From contig CM030931.1 of NCBI GenBank assembly GCA_018136815.1, positions 3,412,873 through 3,476,872 on the forward strand: a DNA stretch of 64,000 nt, written 5' to 3'. Positions 10,116-21,089 of this stretch are shown one piece after another. Position 1 is the stretch's first letter. Every line of letters starts with the position of its first letter. The position numbers and the translations under genes are program-made. The notes under the pieces were generated by a model. The model saw only the letters and a program-made list of their open reading frames with translations, did not search any database and was not told the DNA's origin. This DNA is from Isochrysis galbana. Lineage: Eukaryota; Haptophyta; Isochrysidales; Isochrysidaceae.

Positions 10116-12672
10116 TCAGGCGAATCCTCCGCCCTCACACTCGTCCCCGCTATCAGGATTGTGGATAAGTGCGCGCAGCGCGCGCAGCCCTCTCGCAGCG
10201 TCCATTATGTCGTTGCCATTGTCTTCATGCTGCATCTTCTCCGGCGCGATCTCCCACGCCGACTTGGCTAGATTGACGACGGAGGTGTGGACTAAGCTCG
10301 GTGGAGGTTCCAACCATGCGGGGTGTGCATTTCGCTCGGTCACCGCGCAGTTTGAGCCCACCGTCATGTGTGGCGCCGCAGAGTGTGCGTTGGCCGTCTG
10401 AAGCGCCGTCTGAAGCGCCGTCGGGCACGCGCCGTCTGTGTCGGGCGGCGGCTGCAATGCTTCTTTCTGCGTGAGCGGCTGGGAGGGCGAGGAGACAGGG
10501 CGCAAATCGGGAACGCCTTTATGCTGCATCTTCTCCGGCGCGGTCTCCCACGCCGACTTGGCTAGATTGACGACGGAGGTGTGGACTAAGCTCGGTGGAG
10601 GTTCCAACCATGCGGGGTGTGCATTTCGCTCGGTCACCGCGCACTTTGAGCCCACCGTCATGTGTGGCGCCGCAGAGTGTGCGTTGGCCGTCTGAAGCGC
10701 CGTCGGGCACGCGCCGTCTGTGTCGGGCGGCGGCTGCAATGCTTCTTTCTGCGTGAGCGGCTGGGAGGGCGAGGAGACAGGGCGCAAATCGGGAACGCCT
10801 TTATGCTGCATCTTCTCCAGCGCGATCTCCCACGCCGACTTGGCTAGATTGACGACGGAGGTGTGGACTAAGCTCAGTGGAGGTTCCAACCATGCGGGGT
10901 GTGCATTTCGCTCGGTCACCGCGCAGTCTGAGCCCACCGTCATGTGTGGCGCCGCAGAGTGTGCGTTGGCCGTCTGAAGTGCCGTCGGGCACGCGCCGTC
11001 TGTGTCGGGCGGCGGCTGCAATGCTTCTTTCTGCGTGAGCGGCTGGGAGGGCGAGGAGACAGGGCGCAAATCGGGAACGCCTTTATGCTGCATCTTCTCC
11101 GGCGCGATCTCCCACGCCGACTTGGCTAGATTGACGACGGAGGTGTGGACTAAGCTCGGTGGAGGTTCCAACCATGCGGGGTGTGCATTTCGCTCGGTCA
11201 CCGCGCACTTTGAGCCCACCGTCATGCGTGGCGCCGCAGAGTGTGCGTTGGCCGTCTGAAGCGCCGTCGGGCACGCGCCGTCTGTGTCGGGCGGCGGCTG
11301 CAATGCTTCTTTCTGCGTGAGCGGCTGGGAGGGCGAGGAGACAGGGCGCAAATCGGGAACGCCTTTATGCTGCATCTTCTCCAGCGCGATCTCCCACGCC
11401 GACTTGGCTAGATTGACGACGGAGGTGTGGACTGAGCTCGGTGGAGGTTCCAACCATGCGGGGTGTGCATTTCGCTCGGTCACCGCGCAGTTTGAGCCCG
11501 TCATGTGTGGCGCCGCAGAGTGTGCGTTGGCCGTCTGAAGCGCCGTCGGGCACGCGTCGTCTGTGGCGGCTGGCGGCTGCAATGCTTCTTTCTGCGTGAG
11601 CGGCTGGGAGGGCGAGGAGAAAGGGCGCAAATCGGGCACGCACGACTTGGGGTCACCTTGCAGCTCCATGAAGGTGGTGTCTAGCACAGAAGAATCCTGC
11701 GACTGGAGCAGCCCTAGCTCGCCGCACTCCTGCGACGACATAGCCTGCAGGTGCCCGACTAGCGATGCCTGCGAGGCCGAAGGCTCTTCATCAGCTACAT
11801 CCTCAGCCCACATACTCGACCTTTCCTCCGGCGCGCCGTTCTCTGCCCGACGTGGCGGGCTCTGCTGTAACGTGTCTCTTGACTCAACGTGCGCAGGGGG
11901 GACCTGATCTACCCGAGGTGGCGCATCTCCAATAGTCGCGTTGCTGTCCTGATGTTCGGCGCTTTTTGCATCGGGCCAGCGTGTCTCGTCCTCCACATCA
12001 GCCCCTTCGCTTGAGCCGGAGCCGCCATCTTGCACAGCCGCCCTGTCTGCTTGTTTCGCCGTGTTTGTGAGGAGCGCGCTACCCATCAACGCACTGCCTG
12101 TCATGCTCGCCACCTTCACCAGAGGCGGCGTCAAGTAGTCCACCGGCAACTCGGCGGATCCCGAAAGTTTATGCAGCTCATTCAGCTGCTTGCTGAGCAG
12201 CTTGATCACCCGCGACGCCTTGGCGGGGTCGTCCAAACTCATTCGCCAGGCGTCCTTGTGGAGAGCGATGATCTCTTGCAACAGCTTTAACGCCGTCCCC
12301 TCGAGAGTTTCCCGTGTCTGCGCGCATGAGCAGGGAAAACGGCCCGATCAGCATCAGCCAGGCGGCCAGGGCGGAGCGCTTGCTCGTGTCGACCTCACCC
12401 TTTTCGCGCGCCGTAAGTCGGTCTGCATGACACCTTCCGACTCCCTGTGCTTGCGGCCAATGGTGCCCTCCTTCAGACCTCGGAGCAGTGGGATGAGGTT
12501 GGTCTCATTGAAATCTTCCCACTCAGGTGAGCCATACGTCGGTAGCTCGCGCAGGATGGTCGCCAGCCTCGCGCGCAGCACGCCCCCCTCCGGAAGGCGG
12601 TTCATCTCCTCGTTGGCCCAGTGACACACACGTGAGACAGCGACCTACAAGCGCACATCGCGTCAGGCCATG
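10116..12672 (-). CDS. Protein with five 94-residue tandem repeats
   Basis: Unknown function. The last exon is 12317-10116. It is joined through an 81-bp GT-AG intron (12398-12318, phase 0) to an upstream exon reading VCHWANEEMNRLPEGG...DLRRAKR, which probably starts at an acceptor near 12648; exons further 5' were not resolved. The N-terminal part (ALKLLQEIIALHKDAWRMSLDDPAKASRVIKLL) is helical. It is followed by an acidic/Ser-rich stretch and then five near-identical repeats containing PDLRPVSSPSQPLTQKEALQ, TALQTANAHSAAP, ERNAHPAWLEPPPS and HTSVVNLAKSAWEIAPEKMQ. The tail is short and acidic (HNPDSGDECEGGGFA). The repeats keep frame although the DNA is nearly identical, so the array is young. 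The start coordinate is approximate. Confidence 0.65.
10224..11640 (-). repeat. 282-bp tandem coding repeat, five copies
   Basis: The landmark GGGAACGCCT occurs at 10509, 10791, 11073 and 11355, exactly 282 bp apart; a diverged fifth copy sits 279 bp further on. One copy has an extra in-frame 12 bp (duplicated AAGCGCCGTCTG near 10400) and one lacks a single codon near 11498. All length changes are multiples of three, which argues that the reading frame is under selection. Confidence 0.95.
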
Positions 12673-13656
12673 AGTGTGGCAGCGGCGAGACCAGGCTCGC
12701 CCAACGCTCTAACTTCACCTCCATTCCACCCCACCCTCACCCCACCGCATCCTGCCACGCGCCGCGCCTCGGTGTATGTACGAAGAAGCCCCCTCCCCCC
12801 CATCGCCTGTCCTGCTTCCCCTGCAGCAGCCAGACGACCTTGCTGCGCAGAGATCCTAAGGCAGGTTCTCCCTGACTATCCCTCCCTCCTACGGCCTTCC
12901 TACTTGTCTCCCCCTCCTCACCTCGAGATTATCCCCCATATCCCGTTCGTGAGGCTTCCTCTTCGACTTTTGCGATAGAAAGCAGTCCCCCGGACAGGGG
13001 GGAGCCCCCTCATGCCGCAGCTTGAGCCACCAGCGGAGCGCGTCGACACGGCCAAAGTTGGAGCCTCGCTTGGTTCTGAGCGGGAGATCGACGGACACAA
13101 CAGCCCGCTTCGCCTGCATCCCCCCGTCCCCTCCTCTTCCCCCAGGGCTCCACCGAGAGAGAGACAGACAGAGAGAGCAAGGGGAGTTGGTGCTGGCCGG
13201 CCAGCTGGGCGCGCCCTCCCCTTCCCCTTCCCCTTCGCCCCCCTCCCCCCCACCCCGCGCACTCGCGGCTCTCTCTCTATCCATCACTATACTCCTATAT
13301 GAATACAAGTCATTCAAACAATAAATCGAGGTCACGTTTATAGAGGGGGGCGGGGCGGGGGCGGGAGCGAGGGGGGCGGCGGGTGCCGCGAAATCTGACC
13401 GCTGAAGGAAGCCAGCGGGCGCGCGGCGGCGGCGGAGGAGGAGGAAGAGGCGAGGGAAGTTGAGGGCAAGAACGGCGGAGAGTACGTTTTCAAGGGCCCT
13501 CCCTCCTCCCCTCATTTGTCCTCCTGCGAAGTCTTCTCCGGTCCCAATCGTGGGGTTCTCTCTCTGCGCCCCCGGGCTCACCAAGTCGGTTTCGCGCCGC
13601 TGCACTCCATTCCGCGCGGTGCTGTCCATCACCCCCCCCCCCCCCCCTCGTTTGCG
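12673..13656. other. Intergenic or unresolved 5' exons of the repeat-protein gene
   Basis: The sequence is C-rich with short (GA) and G/C runs. The minus strand holds a splice-like stretch near 12930 (ATGGGGGATAATCTCGAG followed by GTGAGG) that could be a first exon of the repeat-protein gene, but I cannot link it. The longer minus-strand frame 13632-12889 is compositional and is not called. Confidence 0.35.
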
Positions 13657-13715
13657 ATCTTGTCCCTAGATGGGAAATACGTATTTACCATATTTGGCCA
13701 GAGACCAAATACATA

Positions 13716-15535
13716 CTACCTCCGTTCCAATACTGAGGTCCCGCGGCTGTATTTGTGGGAGGGTGTTTAAAAGTAAATCCGCGTTGTGCCTCACGTCCCC
13801 CGGGTACCTTGGGGCGTCTCCTAGTGAGAGGGGCAGAGGAAAAATTCTCCAAAACTCAAAGGAATAAGCCACTTTCTATTTTAGAGAGGGGGCAAAAATT
13901 GCGCGCTTGGCCTTGGCGGGAATTCCCGTGCTCCCGTGGCGCGAGCCGCGAGATGGCGCGACTATAAAGGTGGTCGAACCGCCGCAGCATGGCAAGCGCA
14001 CCGGTGGGACTACCGGGCCGCGCTCGAAGCGCGGCAGGCAGGAGACACCAATGCAGCCTCCTCCCCCACCCAGCTCGCCCGAGCCGAGCAGTGGCGAGGA
14101 GGAGGAGGAGGAGATGCCGCTGGCGAAGCGACGGTGCAGTCTCACACCCAATCGCCAAGCGGCGATTGCGGTGGCGTATGAGCGCCTGCCTGGGCGCAGG
14201 GGAAGCGCCGAGTGGCGGCGCGCCCATGAAAACCTGTGCGTCAAATATGGCGTCAATGCCCGGTACCCGGCCAGAGCCAGAGTAAGCAACCGGCTGGCAA
14301 CAATGGCCAAATTGCCTGCCTCGCGCAAGGGCGTTGGTGGGAGACCGCAACGTGTCGGCGAAGAAGAAGAAGAGGCGTTGCAGAGGATCCTTTACGAGCA
14401 TGCCTACAACCTGACGTTCACGCAGATTGAGGAGAAGACCGGGCTCCCTCGCGCCACCGTGTGCCGTTTCATGAAGAAGAATCATTGGCGAATCGTAGGT
14501 AAGTCAACGCGGCCGGTGCTCACAGAGTCGGTGTGTGACGCACGCTTGGAGTGGGCGCGTGACAACTTGGGGAATCCCTGGGAGTGCCACATTGACTTGG
14601 ATGAAAAATGGTTCTACGTTTATTCTCACAGCGGCAAGCTCAAGCTTCCCCCGGGGGTGAAGAAGCCCAAGCAAAAGCTCTCCTCCAAGCGCTTCATCGG
14701 AAAGGTCATGCTGCTGTGTGCGATCGCTCGTCCGAACGCAAGACTTGACGTGGACGGGTTGGTGGGCATTTGGATTTGGCGTGTGTGTGAATATGTGCCT
14801 GCGAAGCGTGGAGATAAACGCACGGGCTTGAAGAAAGGCGACCTGCGGGCAGTTGATGTGACTATGGATGCAGATAAGTTTGAGTCCATGATGCGGGAGT
14901 CCGTGATACCGACGATACGGCAAAAATTTCACCGAGCGGCAGCGGTCACCATACAGATGGACAATGCGACGCCGCATAAAAGCAAGAGCAAAGACGCCAA
15001 TGACACGATGGCAAAGCGGCTGGCAAATGTTCTAAAAGCGCCTAGGCATAACCGGCATCGCGTTGGTCCCGATATCCGTTTCCTCCGTCAGGTGCCTAAT
15101 TCTCCGGACACGAATGCGTGCGACCTCGGCTTCTTCAAGTCCATGGACTCCCGTCTACCCAGGTTGCGTAGCTTCAATTTGGATAAATTCACCGCTGAAT
15201 GTGAAGAGGCTTTCAATCAATACCCCCCTGAGAAGCTTGACGCCTTGTTCGACACAAAGAGTAGGGTGTTGAGGCGGATAATTGAGGTGGAGGGTGGGAA
15301 TGAGTATGACCTCCCGCATCGCAGGGATGACTGTTCTGACAGTGAGTAGAGTGGGTGTGTTTGTGCAGCGTTTAAACGTGTATAGAACAACCTTGAAATA
15401 ACTTAGGAAGGCTCCAGGTTAAGCCCCAATGTACCCTCTGCACCCTCCTAGTCTGGGTGGGGTGCCCCATTGCCCCTGCAAGCTACCCCCTTCAACAATA
15501 GCCTGCGTGACACCTCAGTATTGGAACGGAGGTAG
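13716..15535 (+). mobile_element. Mariner (Tc1/mariner, plant-type DD39D-like) element
   Basis: Terminal inverted repeats begin CTACCTCCGTTCCAATACTG at 13716, with the complement ending at 15535. The TA dinucleotide target is duplicated at 13714-13715 and 15536-15537. The CTxCCTCCGT terminus resembles plant mariner/Stowaway ends. The element carries one transposase ORF and sits inside the MITE at 13665-15676. The insertion-free MITE at 46544-46737 reads CCAAATACA joined to TGTATTTGG at the equivalent place, confirming the insertion point. Confidence 0.93.
14051..15349 (+). CDS. Mariner-like transposase
   Basis: A 432-residue transposase, uninterrupted, that should bind the terminal repeats and catalyse cut-and-paste transposition at TA. 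An acidic N-terminal stretch (GEEEEEEMPLAKRR) is followed by a helix-turn-helix region (LTFTQIEEKTGLPRATVCRFMKK). The catalytic residues lie in IDLDEKWFYVYS (first Asp), IQMDNATPHKS (second Asp) and NSPDTNACDLGFFKSM (third Asp), a layout like plant DD39D mariners, where LDLGFF is usual. The open frame extends upstream to about 13907 but the first ATG is at 14051. With intact ORF, inverted repeats and TA duplication, this copy could be active or recently so. Confidence 0.93.
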   Translation: MQPPPPPSSPEPSSGEEEEEEMPLAKRRCSLTPNRQAAIAVAYERLPGRRGSAEWRRAHENLCVKYGVNARYPARARVSNRLATMAKLPASRKGVGGRPQRVGEEEEEALQRILYEHAYNLTFTQIEEKTGLPRATVCRFMKKNHWRIVGKSTRPVLTESVCDARLEWARDNLGNPWECHIDLDEKWFYVYSHSGKLKLPPGVKKPKQKLSSKRFIGKVMLLCAIARPNARLDVDGLVGIWIWRVCEYVPAKRGDKRTGLKKGDLRAVDVTMDADKFESMMRESVIPTIRQKFHRAAAVTIQMDNATPHKSKSKDANDTMAKRLANVLKAPRHNRHRVGPDIRFLRQVPNSPDTNACDLGFFKSMDSRLPRLRSFNLDKFTAECEEAFNQYPPEKLDALFDTKSRVLRRIIEVEGGNEYDLPHRRDDCSDSE

Positions 15536-15676
15536 TATGTATTTGGCTGTATTTGAAGCGTGTCCTGGGTTGTAGGCCGTAGGCCTCGAATGTATTTGAA
15601 ATGTATTTGGCCGGACGCCAAATACATATGTATTTGGCTGTATTTGCAGGCCCCTGCACCGTATTTCCCATCTAGG

Positions 15677-16440
15677 ATCTTGTCGAACGAGTCGTTCATG
15701 AAGGAGTTCATAACCGACATCGCCCCCCTTCTTGCCGCTACCGCAGAAGGATCAGTGCAATGCCCACAACCCGTGGCTGGGGGCCAAGTGGAACGTGATG
15801 GACAATATGTGTGACGGAATGCGCGCGACCGGCCCCGCGGCCCGCGGCTAAGTAGACGAGACGTCTGTCATGCGACGGTGCCCACCGCAGATTTTGTGCC
15901 TCAAATACAAGCAGACGGTGGGACAATGATCAGCGTCCTCCGGGACCCAAAGACTTGGAACACTGTCGGAATTTATATAGGAATTCTTAGCCTCATCACA
16001 GTATCACAGCCATTGTGCGCTTCATAGTCGGCATCATCATGCTCGCTAAATAAAAAAATTTTCCAACTGGGAAGGTGCTGGTCCGAAGTTTTTTCTTCAG
16101 TGAAGGTGCAGGTGAAGGTGAGAGTGCAGGAACTGCGGTCGGGGTCGAATTTTTGAATTTCTCAAATCGCGGACTTGTATCAACTATCAGTTTATCAGCT
16201 CGAGGTCAACTGATGCTGATATAAGAACTGATCTCAGTACTGATGCCACATCACTGGCTGGTGGCTGGCGCCACGCGCACACGAGCAACCGCCGCTCACC
16301 CGCGGGTGGCCACCACTTCTATGAACCCTTTCTAACCTTCTATGAATCCCTTCTACCCTTCTATGCATCCTTTATCCTTTCTAACCTTCTATGAATCCTT
16401 TCTGACCACCTTCATCTGTCGGTGATCGGGCTCGGGGGTG
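15677..16440. other. Flank of the MITE; weak exon-like stretches
   Basis: Removing the MITE and one ATCTTGTC joins TTTGCGATCTTGTC to GAACGAGTCGTTCATG, giving an open stretch NESFMKEFITDIAPLL. After CTACCGCAG a second stretch reads KDQCNAHNPWLGAKWNVMDNMCDGMRATGP and then stops. They could be exons of a gene hit by the MITE, but no family is recognised. The rest (15930-16440) is AT-richer with repeated CTTTCTAACCTTCTATGAAT-like words and no coding signal. Confidence 0.3.
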
Positions 16441-16445
16441 AGAGC

Positions 16446-16521
<76 letters not shown>

Positions 16522-16602
16522 CCTTGGGGGTGGTGGGTGGGGGTGTGGGGGTGGGGTGCCGCCGCGGGGTGCCCCGACGCGCTCTCTCTCTCATCTCCCT
16601 CC

Positions 16603-16642
<40 letters not shown>

Positions 16643-17286
16643 CACCCCTTCTTCCTCCCAGCACTAGATAGAGATTGCTCGGGTTTCCCTCTCTAGGTCT
16701 CTCTCTCGTCCTCTCCCCTTCTCACCGAGAGAGACGGTGAGGAGGAGGAAGGAAAAGAGTGAGAGACTCCTCATGGTGGAGATAAATAAATGGAGGGAAA
16801 GCGCGTATTGAGTGGGGTGGGGTGGGGGGGTGGGGTGGCATGGAGGTTGGAGGTCGCGGGCGCGGCTCTTTCTCTCATCTCTCTCTCTGGCGGCGGGCGA
16901 CGTCGGCGCATCCGCCTCGGATGCGCTCGCCGCGCGGGGGGGGAGAGAGAGCGAGAGAAGGCTCTGGATCGCGCGCGCGAGGGGGGGGGGGAGAGCTCTC
17001 TCTCTATTCTCTCTCTCTTCTCTCTCTCTTCCCTCTCTCTTCTCTCTCTCTTTCCTCTCTCTTCTCTCTCTCTTCTCTCTCCCTCCCTCCCGCCCCCCCC
17101 CCCCTCTCTCTCCGCCTGTCACACGAACTGAAGGAATGCTTTGAGAGAGGTAGGAATCCGCGGCAGGTACTTCTGCGAGAGGGGAAAGAGAGAGAGGCCG
17201 CCGCCCTCTCTCTCCCTCTCTCTCTCCCCCCCCCCCCCCCCCCCCCCCCGCCTCTCTTCTCTCTCTCCCTCCCTCCCTCCCTCCCT

Positions 17287-17343
<57 letters not shown>

Positions 17344-17660
17344 TCCCCGCCCTCACCCCCGCCCCTAATCTCTTCTCTCTCCGCCCGCAAGGCACGCGAC
17401 TGCGCACTCTCTCCTCCTTGGGGTGAGAGAGGGAGAAGAGGGAGGGGGGAGGAATGGCTTTGCAAAGGGAAGGAAAGGAAGGCGGGACACGGACGAGCGA
17501 GGAGGGGGCGAACAGGGACAGCACCGCACAGAGCGCCGAGCCCGCACGCGGCCCCCGCCCACGCGCGCTCCCACAGCACGTTTGGCCCGAGAGCCTTGAG
17601 GAGGAGGGGAGAGCGCCACCTCACCCTTACTGAAGGGGAGGGGAGGGGAGGGGAGGGACG
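16446..17660. repeat. (GA)n/(CT)n and poly-C low-complexity region
   Basis: (GA)n at 16446-16520, (CT)n at 16580-16640, mixed CT/C tracts at 16990-17130 and 17200-17342, then G/A-rich sequence to 17660. Long open frames on both strands here encode only R/E, S/L or P runs and are not genes. It forms the upstream flank of the glycosyltransferase-like gene. Confidence 0.9.
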
Positions 17661-20109
17661 ATGGGGGAAAGCGGGGAGGGAGGAGAGAAGATGGAAATGC
17701 GTCCGTCGCGCTTCGCTCAGCAGGTCCTCGCGCTGCCACTCGTCCCAGGTGCACCGATGTGTAACGCCCAACGCTCAGGAAGGGCCCACGAGAAGCTCGA
17801 GCAGATGCGTGGCTCAACTGGCTACCTTATGAAGAGCGCCGGCGGCTCGGTCAAGTCGACCGAGGACAAGCAGCTTCAGACGGAGCGGCCAGCAGTGCAG
17901 CGTATGCTCATGCCTGCCGTCGTCGCCGTCTTCTCATGTCTTTTCTTGAATCAGCTCGGGCTCTTTGTCCCCATGGTGATGATGACCCGCAACTGCATCA
18001 TGTGAGTGCTGCTGCCTGCCGGTCGTCTGCGCCTTCCTGTTCCTCTCCGCTCTTACCTCCCCCCCCCGCCTGTTGACACCGATTGCGAAGGCCTAAGAAA
18101 CCGATGGCCATCAAGCCGAAGTACTCCTCGTGCCCTGCTGAGAAGCTCGAGTCAGAGCTCACCATTGTCGTGTCCGTGAAGGACGCTTGCTCGCAGGTGC
18201 TGCTTGTGCTGCTTCCGGCTCGAATGAGGGGGATGGGGGAGCACAACCGGGCACTGTCTGCACCCTCCCGACAGCCCTGACGCTCGCATCTCAATCTTGC
18301 CCCCCTCGATAGGCTCCTGGCTTCATCAAATCCCTTGAGATCTTTGCACCGCCTGGCGTGCATCTCATCTACACATACCCCAACTTTGAGTCTTGCGCTC
18401 GCATCGACCTCAAGAAGGTCTTGAAGAGGTGGAAGAAGGTCACTGTGCTGCCTATCCCCATCCGCTCATCGCCCATGCAGGTGCGCCACGGTTGCCACAG
18501 ACTAAACCTTCGGATGGCCACGGATCCCAATCAGTCGCGCGTGCGATGTTTGGGCCCGACATAGATGACACACTTGCGGCACCCGCTCTCCCGCTGACTC
18601 GTGCATACTCCCTCTTCAGGGCTGGGTGGACGCCATTCCATACATCAAGACCAAGTACTCCTACCTTGTACACAATGATGGCTACGCCCTCGATCCATTT
18701 TTCGGATGCGAACTCATCCGCGGTCTGCAGCATCACCAGGTACGTGGGCCGTGCAGTAAGCGTGGCATGCCCCTCACCTGCTCTTGTTGAGGCTCACTCC
18801 ATCCTCATGCGTAAATCCTGCTTCCCCCCTATAGGCCAACTCCCCCAACGAGTCGTACGCCCTCGCAGCCCCGATGCTGTACGAGAGCAAGGCCGACGGC
18901 TCGCTCGCTGCGCATGCCACGCAGACCAACCTTCGCCTAGTGCGCGACAACTCGCCGCAAGGCATCACGGTCCACCATGACCACTCCCTTCGTCGCGCGC
19001 TCAACCGCGGCAACGACTTTCAGGAGGGCCCGCAGACCGAGTTCATTGAGGATCACGGCTTCTTGATCGAAACCGACAAGATCAGCACTGTCATCGATCC
19101 TCGCGCCTCCTTCACTCTTGAGTACCTTGACATGATCATGACGATCCGGGCCAAGGGCTGGAAGGTGCTCTTTGTGCCAACTGCACGCCTCGAGTTCCGC
19201 ATCACCGAGTTCTCGTGGCGTGACATCCCCTATTTCATGTACAAGCGGTCCGAGGCCACAGCGCACGGTACGCGCGATTATCTTAAGGCCAAGTGGCAGG
19301 CCAATTTTCCCAATACGGGCTTCTGGACGTACATCAAGTACACTATTGTGGAACAGCACGTGTACAAGGAGGAGCTCTCAGCGCTCGCGTGGAAGGACCA
19401 GGCAGCGCTCGTCTTCGGCTTCTTCCAGATGGCTGGATACAACCGCTACAACCTCGGCAACGGCAAGACTCCCGCCGATTTCCTCGACGTCCTGCAGCGT
19501 CTTGATAGGGGTTGGTCCCCTAAGTCCGAAATGCCCGCCTCGCGCGAGCTCACCCGCCCAACGGTGACCCAGACGCGCCCCTCCTATGTGAAGCACCTCG
19601 ACGAGATCCTGCCATATGGTCAGGCCTCCTCGGTCGGTGGCGCTGACTTCACTCACGAGTACATACCGTTCGCCGTCGCGCGACTCTCCTTCGACTCCTG
19701 CGCGGCCGTACCGTCCCCTACTGCTGCTGTGTGCGGACTCCTCGTTGAGCACGCGAGCGCCTCAGGCGGCTGCGACTGCTGGATCAACATGCCCACCTTC
19801 AAGTCCAACTCGTTCTTTGTGCGCACCCTTTCGAAGCTTGCCGCGCTTATCAAGGTGCCCTCGCGCATCTCCACCTTCATAGAGATGTCCATGGCCGGTT
19901 CCGGCCGCGACGCTACCGCCCACGTCGAGCCGCTCCGCGCCGCCGAGGCCAAGGGCAATGGACGCTTCCAGATCTTCACTTGTAACTTGGCACAAGAGGA
20001 CTGCGGCGCGTCCTTCTCCTTCCCCAAGGACGCATCCCTCAAGCTCTTTCGCGGCGCTCCTGCTGCCGTTCACGAGGTTCAGACCGCCCTGTACGCGGCC
20101 GGTCTCTGA
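17661..20109 (+). CDS. Type II membrane glycosyltransferase (GT2-like), five exons
   Basis: Exons are 17661-18001, 18091-18196, 18313-18480, 18620-18739 and 18835-20109, joined by GT-AG introns with consistent phase (about 669 residues). ATGs at 17661 and 17691 are both possible starts. A single hydrophobic segment (MLMPAVVAVFSCLFLNQLGL) near residue 95 suggests a Golgi/ER type II protein. The lumenal part reads ELTIVVSVKDA, FIKSLEIFAPPGVHLIYTYP, then YLVHNDGYALDPFFGCELIRGL (DxD-like site), and FIEDHGFLIETDKIS...AKGWKVLFVPTARLEFR, matching the ED...P-x-A layout of GT-A family 2 enzymes. The last 170 residues are of unknown type. Sugar and acceptor cannot be told. The family call is moderate; the gene structure is strong. 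Confidence 0.7.
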
Positions 20110-20640
20110 GGAGCCTTCCTCAAGTGACGGCGGACTTCCTGGGATGGCTTTTGGAGGCCCCATCCTCGCCTGAAAGGTCAAGTAGACATTGAGCCTCGTC
20201 ATGCCCAAGCGCCTCGCCGCAGGGCGAGCCTCGCCCACAGCAAATCGTGCCTGTGTCTCCGCGAGTCCCGTTTTCGGGCAACCAAGCCATGTACCGTACG
20301 CCCTGTACGAGGAAAGCATGCGCGTGGACTGCAATGTGTTGCACCTTCGTGTATGTGTATGGTGTATATGGCCATATACATCACCCTCATGCCATCTTGC
20401 TGTGGTTCTTCTCTCGGTTGTCAAGTTGTAAAGCGATGGCGATTGTAGTGTTGCCACTTTGAAAAAACAACTTCTTGATGTTTTATGGCAGCGCCCGCGG
20501 CGTGCGGGGTGGAAGAGAAAGGAGGGGGGGGGTTGTGCACCCCCGCCGATGGAGTGCGGTAAGAAAAAGAAAAAGAAATGGGCCCCGTTTGCGTAAGCAA
20601 ACGGGCGGAGAGGGGCGGCGCGCCCCGGCCTACTCTCAGA
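20110..20640. other. Intergenic; hairpin at 20584-20605
   Basis: Downstream of the glycosyltransferase gene no coding family is seen. A perfect 9-bp stem CCCGTTTGC / GCAAACGGG with a GTAA loop (GNRA type in RNA) lies at 20584-20605. An A-rich AAGAAAAAGAAAAAG stretch sits just upstream of it (20560-20576). Confidence 0.5.
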
Positions 20641-21089
20641 GGTCCTTTGTTTTAGGGCTCCCGGAGGGCCATCCAGGGCAGCTCAGGGGGCAGTGGCGCA
20701 GTGGCAGTGGATGGAGGCTGGGGCTCAGCGGCTCAGCCCCTGGCCCCCCCCGCCTCCCCCACGCTTGCGCTTGCCTCGCTGGCCATGGGAGCCGCCCAGA
20801 GGCCTCTGTCTGCCCGGCGACCAGGGATGGGGGGGGGAGGCAGCTCGAGGGCGGGCCCAGTCTGGGTGTGGGAGTGCGAATCGCGGCCCGCGCCCACTAC
20901 GACTGCTAGCCACTAGAGGGGTCTGGGCCAGAATGATGATTGCGCGCAGCCCCTGCCAGAGGCGCCAGAGTGCAGGGGTAGGGGGCAGGGGCTTGGGTTG
21001 ATTGTACATTGTACGGACCCAACCCGGGAGGTGTCCACGATGGAGTGGGGGGGGGGGGAACGACCCCATTGACCCTCACTTATAAAAGT
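20641..21089 (-). mobile_element. Possible LINE ORF1 5'-end fragment
   Basis: A minus-strand ORF begins at 21069 (MGSFPPPPLHRGHLPGW) and is Pro/Gly/Arg-rich. Nine bases before the ATG is an inverted repeat ACTT/AAGT with loop TTAT (21078-21089). This is the arrangement (small hairpin, loop TTAT, ATG within ten bases, low-complexity ORF) seen at the clearer ORF1 copies at 29950 and 46342. The protein sequence itself is too diverged to align by eye, so this is a structural guess. Confidence 0.35.

Larger units (their letters stand above)
13665..15676. mobile_element. hAT-like MITE (copy A) split by a nested mariner
   Basis: The outer element has inverted ends CCTAGATGGGAAATACG at 13665 and its complement ending at 15676, and an exact 8-bp target duplication ATCTTGTC (13657-13664 and 15677-15684). 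Without the mariner it is about 190 bp, built of small inverted repeats around CCAAATACATTTGG-like motifs. The same element, without the mariner and in the opposite orientation, is at 46544-46737 with its own 8-bp duplication. An 8-bp duplication is typical of hAT elements; the assignment rests on that and on the palindromic make-up, and no transposase is encoded. Confidence 0.85.

Noticed and set aside
10224-11640. CRISPR-like or satellite array
   Set aside because: Units are 282 bp, contiguous without spacers, and keep one reading frame in an expressed-looking protein; the genome is eukaryotic.
12889-13632. Minus-strand 247-codon frame as a separate gene
   Set aside because: Composition follows G/C-rich repeats and no domain is visible; at most a short 5' exon of the neighbouring gene lies here.
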